The notes below the pieces were generated by a model. It was not told the DNA's origin and did no database searches. It saw only the letters and a list, made by a program, of their open reading frames with translations. From a virus, in IMG/VR virus record IMGVR_UViG_3300023184_000409, positions 1 through 28,967 of that record: a DNA stretch of 28,967 bases; one strand, written 5' to 3'. The position numbers were made by a program, and so were the translations under genes. This document shows positions 1-7,765 of this stretch, in pieces (positions within the stretch are counted from its first letter, which is position 1; each line of letters opens with the position of its first letter).

Positions 1-727
1 TTTCTATATTTTTAAATAATTCATCAGAAGATACCGAAGCTGGATCATTTTGAGTTGGCACATACTTATGAGTATGCATAAAATATCCATATGATAGCTG
101 TACTGATTTATCCGATTCAGGAAAATCTAAATATCCAATTGCTTTATTTTTTACTACGGTAATTCTCATCCAATCTTGAGGAATTGTTGCGAAAAAACTA
201 TGTGGAGTTGTTAAATTTTTAGTTCTGAGTCTAATAATATAATCTAAAATATCCAATTCTTTACCATTAAAGAAACGTTCATCAAAATAACCATTATTTT
301 TTACAATACCACTAGCTAAAAATAAAAAATCACTATTTAATTTTGAAGAAACGTTTAATTCTAAATTAGAATCATCTTCTATGGTTAATGCTTTATTTTC
401 AAATCCAGTTAAAAACCAAGTGCCGAATGTTTCTGCTAATTTTATAGTATCATTCCATAAATTTTCATTTTTAATAGTTTGATTTGAATGTATTATAAAG
501 AAATATTTAAGATTTTTAATTCTAAATTGTGATATTATGTGATTTCTTAATGTAGCTAAGGGTGTTTGTGTTGTATACGTTCTATGATTTTTGAGAATAG
601 AACTATTTTTTGTTAATGAAGCAACTATTATGTTTTCTTGTGGTATATTTTTTATACTATTTAAACATTCGTTTAAATTATCTTGATCATATAAATCAAG
701 AATTCCTATTCCTATTTCCATATTCAT
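1..727 (-). CDS. Glycosyltransferase-like protein (partial, C-terminus off the left edge)
   Basis: The frame opens with ATG at 725-727 and stays open to base 1, giving about 242 residues with no stop, so the gene continues outside the window. Its start overlaps the stop of the upstream gene 47 in an ATGA, which implies translational coupling. The N-terminus (MEIGIGILDLYD) and the later stretch FLFLASGIVKNNGYFDERFF resemble the GT-A fold pattern, in which an acidic site is followed by a 'G..FDE.F' acceptor loop. The gene at 10814-11497 has the same layout (LDGLFIAVDVSKLL..FDENF). The sugar donor and acceptor cannot be told. A role in modifying DNA, a virion protein or the host surface is possible. 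The family assignment rests on motif resemblance only. Confidence 0.6.
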   Translation of the reverse strand, partial: MNMEIGIGILDLYDQDNLNECLNSIKNIPQENIIVASLTKNSSILKNHRTYTTQTPLATLRNHIISQFRIKNLKYFFIIHSNQTIKNENLWNDTIKLAETFGTWFLTGFENKALTIEDDSNLELNVSSKLNSDFLFLASGIVKNNGYFDERFFNGKELDILDYIIRLRTKNLTTPHSFFATIPQDWMRITVVKNKAIGYLDFPESDKSVQLSYGYFMHTHKYVPTQNDPASVSSDELFKNIE

Positions 728-1767
728 GTTAATTTATTATAAAGGTCTTTTATATATTCTGCAACTTCTTTTTTATGTTCCATATCTAAAGTTTCTATAA
801 AATCTTCTATCGATTTTAGAATGTTTGACGAGTTGTAATCGTTATTATCAGATGATAATGATATTTCAGCATCATTATCATCATAATCTATTCTTAATGA
901 ATGTGGATTTAACGTATTGATCTTATCTTTTAATGAAATAATCTCTTCTGGTGTTGTTTTTTCATCAATAACTAAACTTAATATGTTATTTTTACTTAAT
1001 TCTATTAAATCTTTGGTTTTAATTTGATTATTTTTTAATTTTTTAATAGATATTTTAAAAAATTGAGGTGAAATGTCATTTTTAATGAATTCGAACGTGT
1101 TTTCTTCTAAATTAAACTCATATATACCTCTTTCATCTAAAGAATCGCCGAAATTTTGTTGATATGGGCTACCTACATATAAAATTTGACCATTTGAGTA
1201 TGTTCTATGGTCTTTTTTATGAAAATGACCGGATATGACGTATGGAGACTTCTTTAAAAGATCACCAGACTTCATTCCGTGCTCGCATACTTTATATGAA
1301 TTCATGTAAAATGATGATATTTCAAAGTGACCGATGCAAATATCAGTTTCTGGTATTTTATCAAACGAAACGCCCCATGGGATCATTGATATTTTTTTAT
1401 TTTTATATGTTAATATTATGGGTTCATTATCAATGATTTTAATATTATTCCACCCATCTAAAATAGATATTGAGTTAACTATGCTATTATTTTTAAAATA
1501 ACAACAATGATTTCCGGTCGAAATAAATATCTCGAAGTTTTTAAAATAATCAAAAAATTTTTTAGCAACCGATAACGTATTAACATTTATTTCATTTCTA
1601 TTATGAAATATATCACCCGGTATCAATATTTGATTGATATCTCTTTCAGAGTAAACTCGACTAGCCCATTTTGCAAAATTTAAAGCAGTATTATGCCAAA
1701 GTTCATCGTCTTGATATAGTCCAAGGTGAATATCCGAAAATATTCCTATTTTTCTGTCTAACTTCAT
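724..1767 (-). CDS. 47: gp47-like recombination nuclease subunit (SbcD/Mre11 family)
   Basis: A 347-residue metallophosphoesterase, close to the length of T4 gp47. Visible motifs, numbered from the chosen start, are DIHLG at 12-16, GDIFHNR at 51-57, GNH at 85-87, GHF at 146-148 and GHFH at 180-183. Together these form the two-metal nuclease site of the Mre11/SbcD family. In T4 the protein pairs with the ATPase gp46 to resect DNA ends for recombination-dependent replication; gene 46 is not in this window. I chose the ATG at 1765-1767 because it sits just before the first beta strand (KIGIFSD). The longer frame would need a TTG at 1851 and add 28 residues that look unlike the family. No Shine-Dalgarno or late-promoter motif precedes it. 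The downstream glycosyltransferase-like gene starts inside its stop codon. Confidence 0.93.
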   Translation of the reverse strand: MKLDRKIGIFSDIHLGLYQDDELWHNTALNFAKWASRVYSERDINQILIPGDIFHNRNEINVNTLSVAKKFFDYFKNFEIFISTGNHCCYFKNNSIVNSISILDGWNNIKIIDNEPIILTYKNKKISMIPWGVSFDKIPETDICIGHFEISSFYMNSYKVCEHGMKSGDLLKKSPYVISGHFHKKDHRTYSNGQILYVGSPYQQNFGDSLDERGIYEFNLEENTFEFIKNDISPQFFKISIKKLKNNQIKTKDLIELSKNNILSLVIDEKTTPEEIISLKDKINTLNPHSLRIDYDDNDAEISLSSDNNDYNSSNILKSIEDFIETLDMEHKKEVAEYIKDLYNKLT

Positions 1768-1820
1768 TAGTAATAATGTAACATATTTTTTAAAAAAATC
1801 AATTGAATCATGATTGTTAG

Positions 1821-1828
1821 TATAAATA
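1821..1828 (+). promoter_or_regulatory. T4-type late promoter element (TATAAATA)
   Basis: An exact TATAAATA ends 7 bases before the ATG of the GIY-YIG gene at 1836. In T4 this octamer is the gp55-dependent late promoter, with transcription starting about 5-7 bases downstream. A transcript from here would start at or next to the start codon. The assignment is by motif and position only. Confidence 0.5.
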
Positions 1829-1835
1829 TTATTAT

Positions 1836-2687
1836 ATGGAAATAATACCAAAAATAAATCAAGGATTTGTTTATATGCATACTAATATAAATAAAAATCA
1901 TAAAAATTATAATAAAAAATATATAGGTTATAAATCATTTTTTAAATACAACGGAAAAGAATCAAATTGGAAAACGTACATTGGTTCTAAAAATGTAGAA
2001 TTATTAAAAGATTTTAAAGAAATGGGGTGGAATGGATTTAAAAGAGATTATCTTTTTATAGGAAAATTAAAAGATGTTAGAGAGAAGGAAGTATATTATC
2101 ACAATTTGTATAATATAAATCTTAATAATGAATTTTACAATAAAGCTAAACAAACAAATTTTAAGTTTTCTACTAGCGGTAAAAAAATGTCAAATGATGA
2201 AAAAATTAAAAGAAGTAATAAAATGATGGGATATAGACATATTTTTAATAAAAAAACTATGGAATCGAAAATGGTTCCTCCTAATTTTAAAATAAATTTT
2301 AACGAATGGCAATATGGTAGACCATCAAATACCTCAAGGATATGGATTCATAACATGATAACCAAAGAAGAAAAATATATTTTAAATGTTTTATTAAAAA
2401 ATTTTGATAAGAATTTATGGAAAATTGGTAGGAATGAAAAAATGAAAGAAATTACTAAAAAAAATTTATTTTTTGGATGTAGGAAAAAAAAATCAATAAA
2501 CGCTAAAAGAAATATGAGTATTTCAAATATTAAAAATAAAAAATTTAAAGTTTTAAATATAAAAACAAAACAAGAATTTTGTTTTTATAGTTTAACTAAT
2601 TGTAAAAATGAATTAAATATGTCTATACATTTTGTTAATAAAATATATAACGGAAAAATTATAAATGATTATGTAAGAATTATGTAA
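1836..2687 (+). CDS. GIY-YIG homing-endonuclease-like protein
   Basis: A 283-residue, Lys/Asn-rich protein. Residues 10-31 hold GFVY followed by KKYIG, the two halves of a GIY-YIG core, and a Seg-like ESNWKTYIGS block follows at 42-51. A possible catalytic Glu lies near residues 83-85 (REKEVYY). Residues about 133-200 carry two 'HN..T.E' segments with a W.YGRPS linker, as seen in DNA-binding repeats of phage homing endonucleases. The last 50 residues (KVLNIKTKQEF..SLTNCKNELN) look like a NUMOD/IENR-type helix-turn-helix repeat. The gene runs plus strand between minus-strand 47 and 55, as expected for a free-standing mobile endonuclease gene. A late-type TATAAATA lies 7 bases before its ATG. 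Its target site is unknown. Confidence 0.75.
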   Translation: MEIIPKINQGFVYMHTNINKNHKNYNKKYIGYKSFFKYNGKESNWKTYIGSKNVELLKDFKEMGWNGFKRDYLFIGKLKDVREKEVYYHNLYNINLNNEFYNKAKQTNFKFSTSGKKMSNDEKIKRSNKMMGYRHIFNKKTMESKMVPPNFKINFNEWQYGRPSNTSRIWIHNMITKEEKYILNVLLKNFDKNLWKIGRNEKMKEITKKNLFFGCRKKKSINAKRNMSISNIKNKKFKVLNIKTKQEFCFYSLTNCKNELNMSIHFVNKIYNGKIINDYVRIM

Positions 2688-2720
2688 AAATGCCTATTTT
2701 TTTATTTTTAATGTTATACA

Positions 2721-3368
2721 TCAATTAAAATTTTTATTTGAAGTAGAATTTTTATTTTTAACTATATTGTTGTAATTACAAGAAAGCAGAGTTAACTCTT
2801 CTCTATATTTCTCATGAGTTTCATGTATATGTTTTTCCTTTTTAATTCTATTTCTAAATGCATTAAATGCAATTCTAGTAAAATACGAGAATGGATTCGT
2901 TCCTTTTTCTCTATTATATTTTTGTGCTATTAATGCTTTCATCATTCGAATGATTCCATCTCCTGCCATTTCTTCTCGATATGAATAGTTTATAAAGTTA
3001 CTAGCAAAACTTAATTTATTTGATATTTTACTAATCATTTGTGCTAAATTATCTGTTATATGTCCACTATCATAATAATTCATTATCTCCTCGTCAAACT
3101 CTTTTGGGTCTACGTAGAATTTCTTCTTATCTAAAGATTTTTTTTGTTTTTTATCTAATATTTCTTCTACTTCTGGGGTATCCTCTTCGTCAATATCATC
3201 GATATCAACATCCGCTTCGTAAGATTCGATTGGTAATAACCCTAAACGTGAATATTGTTCGGTTTCATCATCATCTAAATCTAGATTTTCAATTTCTGAT
3301 AATTGATCGTCTTCGATTAATTCTTCAAATCCGTAATTATCATCCGCTTTATATTTCTTTTTTCTCAT
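2721..3368 (-). CDS. 55: Late-transcription sigma factor gp55
   Basis: A 215-residue protein. Residues about 84-190 match the T4 gp55 core: KFYVDPKEFDEEI, then LSFASNFINYSYREEMAGDG (120-137), then NPFSYFTRIAFNAFRNRIKKEK (158-179). T4 gp55 has the equivalent 'QEMIADGI' and '[22 protein letters not shown]'. The family binds host RNA polymerase core and recognises the TATAAATA late promoter. Two oddities stand out. The first ~80 residues are a very acidic, Asp/Glu-rich extension compared with T4 gp55. The C-terminus (NKNSTSNKNFN) shows no sign of the hydrophobic SLDFLYE-type tail that binds the sliding clamp in T4. The gene overlaps the end of uvsW by 20 bases, so the two are probably co-translated. 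Confidence 0.9.
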   Translation of the reverse strand: MRKKKYKADDNYGFEELIEDDQLSEIENLDLDDDETEQYSRLGLLPIESYEADVDIDDIDEEDTPEVEEILDKKQKKSLDKKKFYVDPKEFDEEIMNYYDSGHITDNLAQMISKISNKLSFASNFINYSYREEMAGDGIIRMMKALIAQKYNREKGTNPFSYFTRIAFNAFRNRIKKEKHIHETHEKYREELTLLSCNYNNIVKNKNSTSNKNFN

Positions 3369-4767
3369 AATTGTATTTTTCTATCATATATAATTCTTCT
3401 CGTTCGATTAAATGTTTTTTACCATAAAATGTATTGTCTGCTATATCAAATATAAACGCCATATTTTTAGTTGGATGTAAACGCAATGCTCGACCAATCG
3501 ATTGCATGATTTTTATCTTTGCTTTCCCCGCAGTTGCAAAAATTATATTATGTAGATTAGGTATATTGATACCCGTACTAAAAATTTTTGAAATCGCCAC
3601 TACGATAACATCATTTCTTTCCTCCATTAAAGCTCTTATTTTTTCTCTTTCTTCGATTTCAGTAGATCCTCTAATAAAATAACATGGTCTTTGGGTTGTT
3701 TTTTGAAGTTCATCAAAAATATTAACACCATGATCTATTCTATCTACCATTATAATTGTATTGTTACTTAATTTCTTAGATAAATTACATATAATTTCAT
3801 TTCTTCTGACATTATTCATTAGAAATTCTAATTCGTTTTCGTATGCTTCGGTTGGTTTATCTCTATTGATTTTAATTTTAGGAATATTTCTGTGATTTAC
3901 CTTTAATATAAAAATTTTAAAATTTGAAATGTAGTTTTTTTGTTTTAAATCGTCTGTTTTTTCCTCATATACAATCGGTCCAAATTTTCCAATAATATTC
4001 CAACAATCCAATTTGCATGTAGGCATTGTTCCCGTAAACCCAAATCTATAATTCGTTGTTAAAAAATTAAAAATGTTATTTATTTGGTTATCTTTTTTAT
4101 TCCCATGACACTCATCTCCTAAAAATATTTTAACATCCGCTAAAAATGATAAATCCGTTTTTTCTGATAATAATATCTGCGAACCAGCAATAATAGTGGT
4201 CGCATCTGGGTCTGGTTTATTGTTTCCCGACCATTTAGTGACTTTACCCATACCGTATGATTTAAAGTCTTCTGCGGTCTGTTCTACGAGTTGTATTGAT
4301 GGTACTATAACAAGCGATTTTGCGTCATTATCTTTAATATTTTTTCTCATACTCTCTATTATAGAACACATGATGAGTGTTTTACCCCCCGCTGTAGGTA
4401 TTACGACTACTCCTCTACCTTGTTTAATTGCTTTATATATAGATTTCTGTTGATGTTCTCTATATGATAAATTATACATCTTAATATATGGCGTTTCAAA
4501 TCCAATATCGAAACACTTTGATAAATCCGAATCTATATTGAATTCTATTTGATTCAACCAAAGGAATTGTTTTATCTCATACAAAAGTCCTATGTCAAAC
4601 TTTCCAGATGGAGTTATCGCATATTTCCTTTGGGGTGCGAATCTTTTATTTCTAGAAAAAGATTTGAATGGAATTGAAAAATTTTCACGTATTAATGAAA
4701 ATATATTCTGATTAGATGTTAAAATCTGAGCTTGTTTTTTATTCTTCGATAATTCTAAAGTTATCAT
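3349..4767 (-). CDS. uvsW: UvsW-like DNA/RNA helicase
   Basis: A 472-residue superfamily 2 helicase. Motif I is PTAGGKT at 124-130, motif II is DECH at 218-221, motif III is TGT at 245-247, and motif VI is QSIGRALR at 422-429. The Q-like YREHQQ motif sits at 102-107. T4 UvsW is about 500 residues; it unwinds R-loops and branched DNA and switches replication from origin-initiated to recombination-dependent initiation. The first ~95 residues would be the small UvsW-type N-terminal domain. The gene starts 1 base after the stop of the uvsY-like gene and overlaps gp55 by 20 bases, forming a compact uvsY-uvsW-55 operon. No Shine-Dalgarno is seen. Confidence 0.95.
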   Translation of the reverse strand: MITLELSKNKKQAQILTSNQNIFSLIRENFSIPFKSFSRNKRFAPQRKYAITPSGKFDIGLLYEIKQFLWLNQIEFNIDSDLSKCFDIGFETPYIKMYNLSYREHQQKSIYKAIKQGRGVVVIPTAGGKTLIMCSIIESMRKNIKDNDAKSLVIVPSIQLVEQTAEDFKSYGMGKVTKWSGNNKPDPDATTIIAGSQILLSEKTDLSFLADVKIFLGDECHGNKKDNQINNIFNFLTTNYRFGFTGTMPTCKLDCWNIIGKFGPIVYEEKTDDLKQKNYISNFKIFILKVNHRNIPKIKINRDKPTEAYENELEFLMNNVRRNEIICNLSKKLSNNTIIMVDRIDHGVNIFDELQKTTQRPCYFIRGSTEIEEREKIRALMEERNDVIVVAISKIFSTGINIPNLHNIIFATAGKAKIKIMQSIGRALRLHPTKNMAFIFDIADNTFYGKKHLIEREELYMIEKYNYEKKEI

Positions 4768-4768
4768 A

Positions 4769-5167
4769 TTATGATAATTCTAACGCTAATAATTTAGAAG
4801 CATTACCTATGTCAAACGTCATAGAACTGAATATTTTTTCAATTTTTTCTAAATATTCAATCAATAAATCACATTCTTCTATAGTTAAAGAAATTTCCGA
4901 AATAGTTTTAGTAGAATCTACTTTTTCTTTTATAGCAACCTTCGGAACACCTTTTGGAAGTCCCGTTTCTTCAAATTTTCTAAGAACATCTTCTCTTAAT
5001 GATTTTTTCTTTTTTTCTAATTCGTTTTTTTGTCTCTTAGTTAAAATTAACCGCGAAACCCACTTATGTTTTAATGCTGGAAGCATTAGTTGTTTATCGA
5101 GAATGTTTATTTGATCTAATTTTAGATCCTCTAACAATTCTTCATTATATTTTGATAAAATATCCAT
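4769..5167 (-). CDS. uvsY: UvsY-like recombination mediator
   Basis: A 132-residue charged, helical protein, about the length of T4 UvsY (137). Residues 29-62 (PALKHKWVSRLILTKRQKNE..) parallel the T4 UvsY stretch with the 'YSKWLNKHSSIKKEM' pattern that contributes to ssDNA and UvsX contacts. The C-terminal third is helical with a DLLIEYLEKIEKI segment. The family loads the UvsX recombinase on gp32-coated ssDNA. Placement directly before uvsW supports the call. The sequence is divergent, so the call rests on this local pattern, length and context. Confidence 0.75.
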   Translation of the reverse strand: MDILSKYNEELLEDLKLDQINILDKQLMLPALKHKWVSRLILTKRQKNELEKKKKSLREDVLRKFEETGLPKGVPKVAIKEKVDSTKTISEISLTIEECDLLIEYLEKIEKIFSSMTFDIGNASKLLALELS

Positions 5168-5195
5168 AAGTATTAAGGTAGGATAATAATAGCAT

Positions 5196-5423
5196 ATGTT
5201 TAATAATTTTCAACTGTTAGTGGATAATTTACTGGAAAATATGAATTCTGTAGGTGATGTTTTCATGTCAGGAAATCAAGCTACGGGTAATGTTGTAACG
5301 GATCCTAACGTTAAGGTTGCAATGTCTATTGTTGGTGGAACTAATATTAAACGAAAGAAAAAGAAAAAGAACAGTAAAAGAAAATTTCCTACATTTAGAA
5401 GAACATTAGACACCTCCCTTTAA
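5196..5423 (+). CDS. Small basic protein with capsid-targeting-like N-terminus
   Basis: A 75-residue protein I do not recognise. Residues 1-14 (MFNNFQLLVDNLLE) form a short amphipathic helix ending in L-x-E, which fits the T4 gp21 prohead-protease site pattern. The middle is Gly/Asn/Val-rich. Residues about 52-70 are strongly basic (KRKKKKKNSKRK), which would suit DNA contact. An internal head protein is one possibility, by inference only. The gene is divergent from uvsY. Its TAA overlaps the ATG of the next gene as TAATG, so the two are translationally coupled. Confidence 0.6.
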   Translation: MFNNFQLLVDNLLENMNSVGDVFMSGNQATGNVVTDPNVKVAMSIVGGTNIKRKKKKKNSKRKFPTFRRTLDTSL

Positions 5424-5845
5424 TGGATACTGGACATTGGATATTGGAAGAAAATGTTAATATAGAACAAAAGTCTTTTGGTTTTATATATTGTATTGAA
5501 AATAATATAAATAAAAAAAAATATTTAGGAAAAAAACAACTGAATTTTAAATTAAGGAGAAAACCACTAAAAGGTAAAAAACGAGTTAGAATAGATTTTA
5601 AAGAATCAGACTGGAAATCTTATACCGGATCATCTAATGATTTAAATTCCGATATTATAAAGTATGGAATTGAAAATTTCACATTTAAAATATTAAAAAT
5701 ATGTAATTCTAAATGGGAATTGTCATATTATGAATGTAAATTTCAAATAGATTTCAATGTTTTATTACGAGATGATTATTATAATGGAACAATTCAATTA
5801 CGTATTGGAAGACCACCCAAGGGATTAAAAATTGTTGATAATTAA
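5423..5845 (+). CDS. Seg-like GIY-YIG endonuclease
   Basis: A 140-residue protein with GFIY at 20-23 and KKYLGKK at 32-38, the two GIY-YIG halves. An ESDWKSYTGSS block follows at 61-71, and YGIENFTFKIL leads to ELSYYECKFQI, whose Glu (about 104) is a candidate catalytic residue. The length and order match the catalytic domain of T4 Seg-type free-standing homing endonucleases. It lacks the extended DNA-binding region of the copy at 1836, with only a short basic tail (RIGRPPKGLK). The start overlaps the preceding stop as TAATG. Its target is unknown. Confidence 0.75.
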   Translation: MDTGHWILEENVNIEQKSFGFIYCIENNINKKKYLGKKQLNFKLRRKPLKGKKRVRIDFKESDWKSYTGSSNDLNSDIIKYGIENFTFKILKICNSKWELSYYECKFQIDFNVLLRDDYYNGTIQLRIGRPPKGLKIVDN

Positions 5846-5868
5846 TATATTTTTCATATAATGTATGT

Positions 5869-6351
5869 ATGAACATACATGATAGAATATATTTTTCTTA
5901 CTATATAAAAGAGAATATTATCATTTTTGATGTATTTGAATATATAGAACAGTTGGGTGCTGATAATATTGATTTTATGTATGAGTGGAATCTATTTAAA
6001 AATAATAAAGTAGTTTTTAAATCTCAAACTATAAAACAATTTTTAGAAAATAAAATTAAAAATGATATTCAAAAAATTATAAATCATTCTACTAAAATAA
6101 ATTGTAGGATTCTATGTTTTTTTACTATGAAAGATAGTTTTACTGAATGGGCTTCATATTTTGATGATCCACATAAGTTTATCAAATTATGTAAAACAAT
6201 TTGTAAGAAAAATTTACCAAATTTCATTGAAAATAAAGAAATTTTAGTTTCATTTCAAAATAAAAAAGGTACATTTTGTGAAATTCCTTGCTTGATACCG
6301 TCAGGTGAAGATGAGGACTTATTACATCATTTAATAAAAAAGATAAAATAA
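5869..6351 (+). CDS. Hypothetical protein
   Basis: A 160-residue protein with no motif I recognise. It is rich in Ile, Lys, Phe and Asn, with no signal peptide or membrane segment. A central Lys-rich helical part (EWNLFKNNKVVFKSQTIKQF) is followed by a Cys-containing C-terminal half. It lies 23 bases after the GIY-YIG gene. A TATAATGT box ends 4 bases before the ATG and may be a weak late-type promoter. Confidence 0.6.
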   Translation: MNIHDRIYFSYYIKENIIIFDVFEYIEQLGADNIDFMYEWNLFKNNKVVFKSQTIKQFLENKIKNDIQKIINHSTKINCRILCFFTMKDSFTEWASYFDDPHKFIKLCKTICKKNLPNFIENKEILVSFQNKKGTFCEIPCLIPSGEDEDLLHHLIKKIK

Positions 6352-6398
6352 ACACTTGACATTGAATTTTTTTTTTGTAAGATAATAATGTCAGTGTT
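6351..6398. repeat. Imperfect inverted repeat around a T-tract in the convergent gap
   Basis: AACACTTGACA (6351-6361) pairs with TGTCAGTGTT (6389-6398) apart from one bulged T. The 27-base loop contains a run of ten T. It lies just after the stop of the plus-strand gene ending at 6351, and the minus-strand gene ending at 6479 converges on it. A structured transcript end is possible, as is a TTGACA (6356-6361) promoter reading right. The rest of 6399-6478 is AT-rich with no feature I recognise. Confidence 0.35.
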
Positions 6399-6478
6399 TA
6401 AGTTCTATAGTTCATTTTAGTAAAAATAAAATACTTAAGTTATTATAGTATAATACTACTATTATAATATATTATAAT

Positions 6479-6679
6479 TTATTGGAACTTTTTTTTTAAT
6501 TCTGCGAGTTCCTTTATAGCATCTTCGAAAGAAACTGTTCTTACGCTATCTCGTTTTTGAACTACAATAACATCATCTTTAGTTAGTTCTCTTAATTGAT
6601 CAAAAACATTCCTTTCGATATCCGAGAAAATAGGATCTCTTTCTCGGTGTATCATTTGAGTGTTAAATCCACTAAACAT
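6479..6679 (-). CDS. Hypothetical small protein downstream of endolysin
   Basis: A 66-residue soluble-looking protein with no recognised family. It has a charged C-terminal helix (EDAIKELAELKKKFQ) and a short VVQKRDSVRTVSFEDA stretch. There is no signal peptide or membrane segment, so it is not an obvious spanin. It starts 3 bases after the endolysin stop and is probably translated with the lysis genes. Confidence 0.6.
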   Translation of the reverse strand: MFSGFNTQMIHRERDPIFSDIERNVFDQLRELTKDDVIVVQKRDSVRTVSFEDAIKELAELKKKFQ

Positions 6680-6682
6680 AAT

Positions 6683-7312
6683 TTAAATGCAATTATCAAC
6701 TAACGATGCTTCATCATCTCGTCTACGTAATAATCCATCAACATTTTTACCAACCCAGATTCTTTTCATCTTCCGAAATTCGTTTGCAATGTCTTTATAT
6801 TTCTTTTTCGGTACTAAATTTTTAATGTTTCTCATCTCTAATCTCCTCTCTCCCGTTAAACTGGTGCCTCTATTGAAAACTAGTGATACTATAGCACCAT
6901 AGGCATCATCACATAAGTTTTCTAAACCCGGAAAAGTTTTTTCAGCTAACTTTGAAAATTTATTCCATGTTAAATTATTAAAAATTGAAAGAGCATCATT
7001 CCAACTAACCTTTATATGAGCTGATTTTAAAATTTTAGTATATTCTTTACCCTTTAAACCCGTTTTCCCAGATGATTTTTGTATTAATTTGATTTGTTTA
7101 TCATCTAAAAATGAAAAAATGTCAGCTAATTCGTCTTGAGTGTAATAGGCACAATCAATTCCTATAGCAATAGTGGGTCCGCTTGCCTCACCCGGCCAAG
7201 TAAAACCAGATAAAAATTTTTCATAATATTTTTGTCCACCCCCAACCTCATGTTTTAGTAATAAATCAAGAGTATTAGGCGATGGTTGTCGTATAGTCGT
7301 CTTCTTTAGCAT
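6683..7312 (-). CDS. Lysozyme-type endolysin (GH24-like)
   Basis: A 209-residue peptidoglycan hydrolase candidate. KHEVGG at 20-25 holds the likely catalytic Glu22. PTIAIGIDCAYYT at 46-58 matches the 'T-I-G-x-G' substrate-cleft strand of phage lysozymes. The C-terminal half has the hallmark DAYGAIVSLVFNRGTSL helix, RRLEMRNI, and an IWVG..GLLRRRDDEASL ending. No signal peptide is present, so release would need a holin. Its start lies 38 bases inside the end of the upstream holin-like gene, the usual holin-endolysin order. The only in-frame ATG before the catalytic motif is the one used. Muramidase specificity is inferred. Confidence 0.82.
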   Translation of the reverse strand: MLKKTTIRQPSPNTLDLLLKHEVGGGQKYYEKFLSGFTWPGEASGPTIAIGIDCAYYTQDELADIFSFLDDKQIKLIQKSSGKTGLKGKEYTKILKSAHIKVSWNDALSIFNNLTWNKFSKLAEKTFPGLENLCDDAYGAIVSLVFNRGTSLTGERRLEMRNIKNLVPKKKYKDIANEFRKMKRIWVGKNVDGLLRRRDDEASLVDNCI

Positions 7313-7700
7313 TGTTAGTTAGTTTTTCTATTATTTCTTCTTTAATTGTTTCAGATTTTAAATCTACGGTGGTTGATGAGTTGTGTTTCCAATCAACCAT
7401 ACCCTGTATACCGACTAAAGTTCCGGCGATTGTTGCTATAGCAACAATCATATCTTTATACATGCTCACCAAAGCGGACACATGAGGATCCGCTTTAAAT
7501 AAAAACAAACAAGCTAAAGATGAGAAATACATGAATGCTATTACAAAAATAGCAACCATAGTCATTGCAAATTTTTTAGATGACATATGATTAATATCTT
7601 GTAAATCTTTTTTGTGTTTGTCTGATGTATTTTTAGGCGGTATACCACTATGCATGAACCACGTAGCTTCTTTAGCTATTGTTAATAGTTTGCTTATCAT
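7275..7700 (-). CDS. Holin-like two-transmembrane protein
   Basis: A 141-residue membrane protein. Hydrophobic segments lie at about residues 44-68 (FAMTMVAIFVIAFMYFSSLA..) and 82-103 (KDMIVAIATIAGTLVGIQGM), followed by a charged C-terminal tail. I chose the ATG at 7698-7700: it gives a clean amphipathic N-terminus, and a GATAAATA late-type box ends 5 bases before it. The longer frame to 7811 would cross that promoter. The 38-base overlap with the endolysin gene supports a holin role. Topology and function are inferred; I cannot name a holin family. Confidence 0.65.
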   Translation of the reverse strand: MISKLLTIAKEATWFMHSGIPPKNTSDKHKKDLQDINHMSSKKFAMTMVAIFVIAFMYFSSLACLFLFKADPHVSALVSMYKDMIVAIATIAGTLVGIQGMVDWKHNSSTTVDLKSETIKEEIIEKLTNNAKEDDYTTTIA

Positions 7701-7705
7701 ATAAA

Positions 7706-7713
7706 TATTTATC
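7706..7713 (-). promoter_or_regulatory. Late-type promoter element (GATAAATA) for the lysis genes
   Basis: On the minus strand GATAAATA is followed by 5 bases and then the ATG of the holin-like gene. It matches the T4 late octamer at 7 of 8 positions. A T4-like start site would place the first transcribed base at about the start codon. Confidence 0.45.
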
Positions 7714-7750
7714 TTTTTTTTTAAAAAGATATTTAAATTTGGATAAAAAA

Positions 7751-7758
7751 GATAAATA
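7751..7758 (+). promoter_or_regulatory. Late-type promoter element (GATAAATA)
   Basis: GATAAATA ends 7 bases before the ATG at 7766. It forms a divergent pair with the same octamer on the other strand at 7706-7713, in a 65-base gap between the lysis genes and the 7766 gene. Confidence 0.45.
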
Positions 7759-7765
7759 GTCATAA

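Noticed and set aside
1768-1851. Longer gp47 beginning at TTG 1851
   Set aside because: The extra 28 residues are unlike the family and overlap the divergent gene start and its promoter box; the ATG at 1767 begins right before the conserved first strand.
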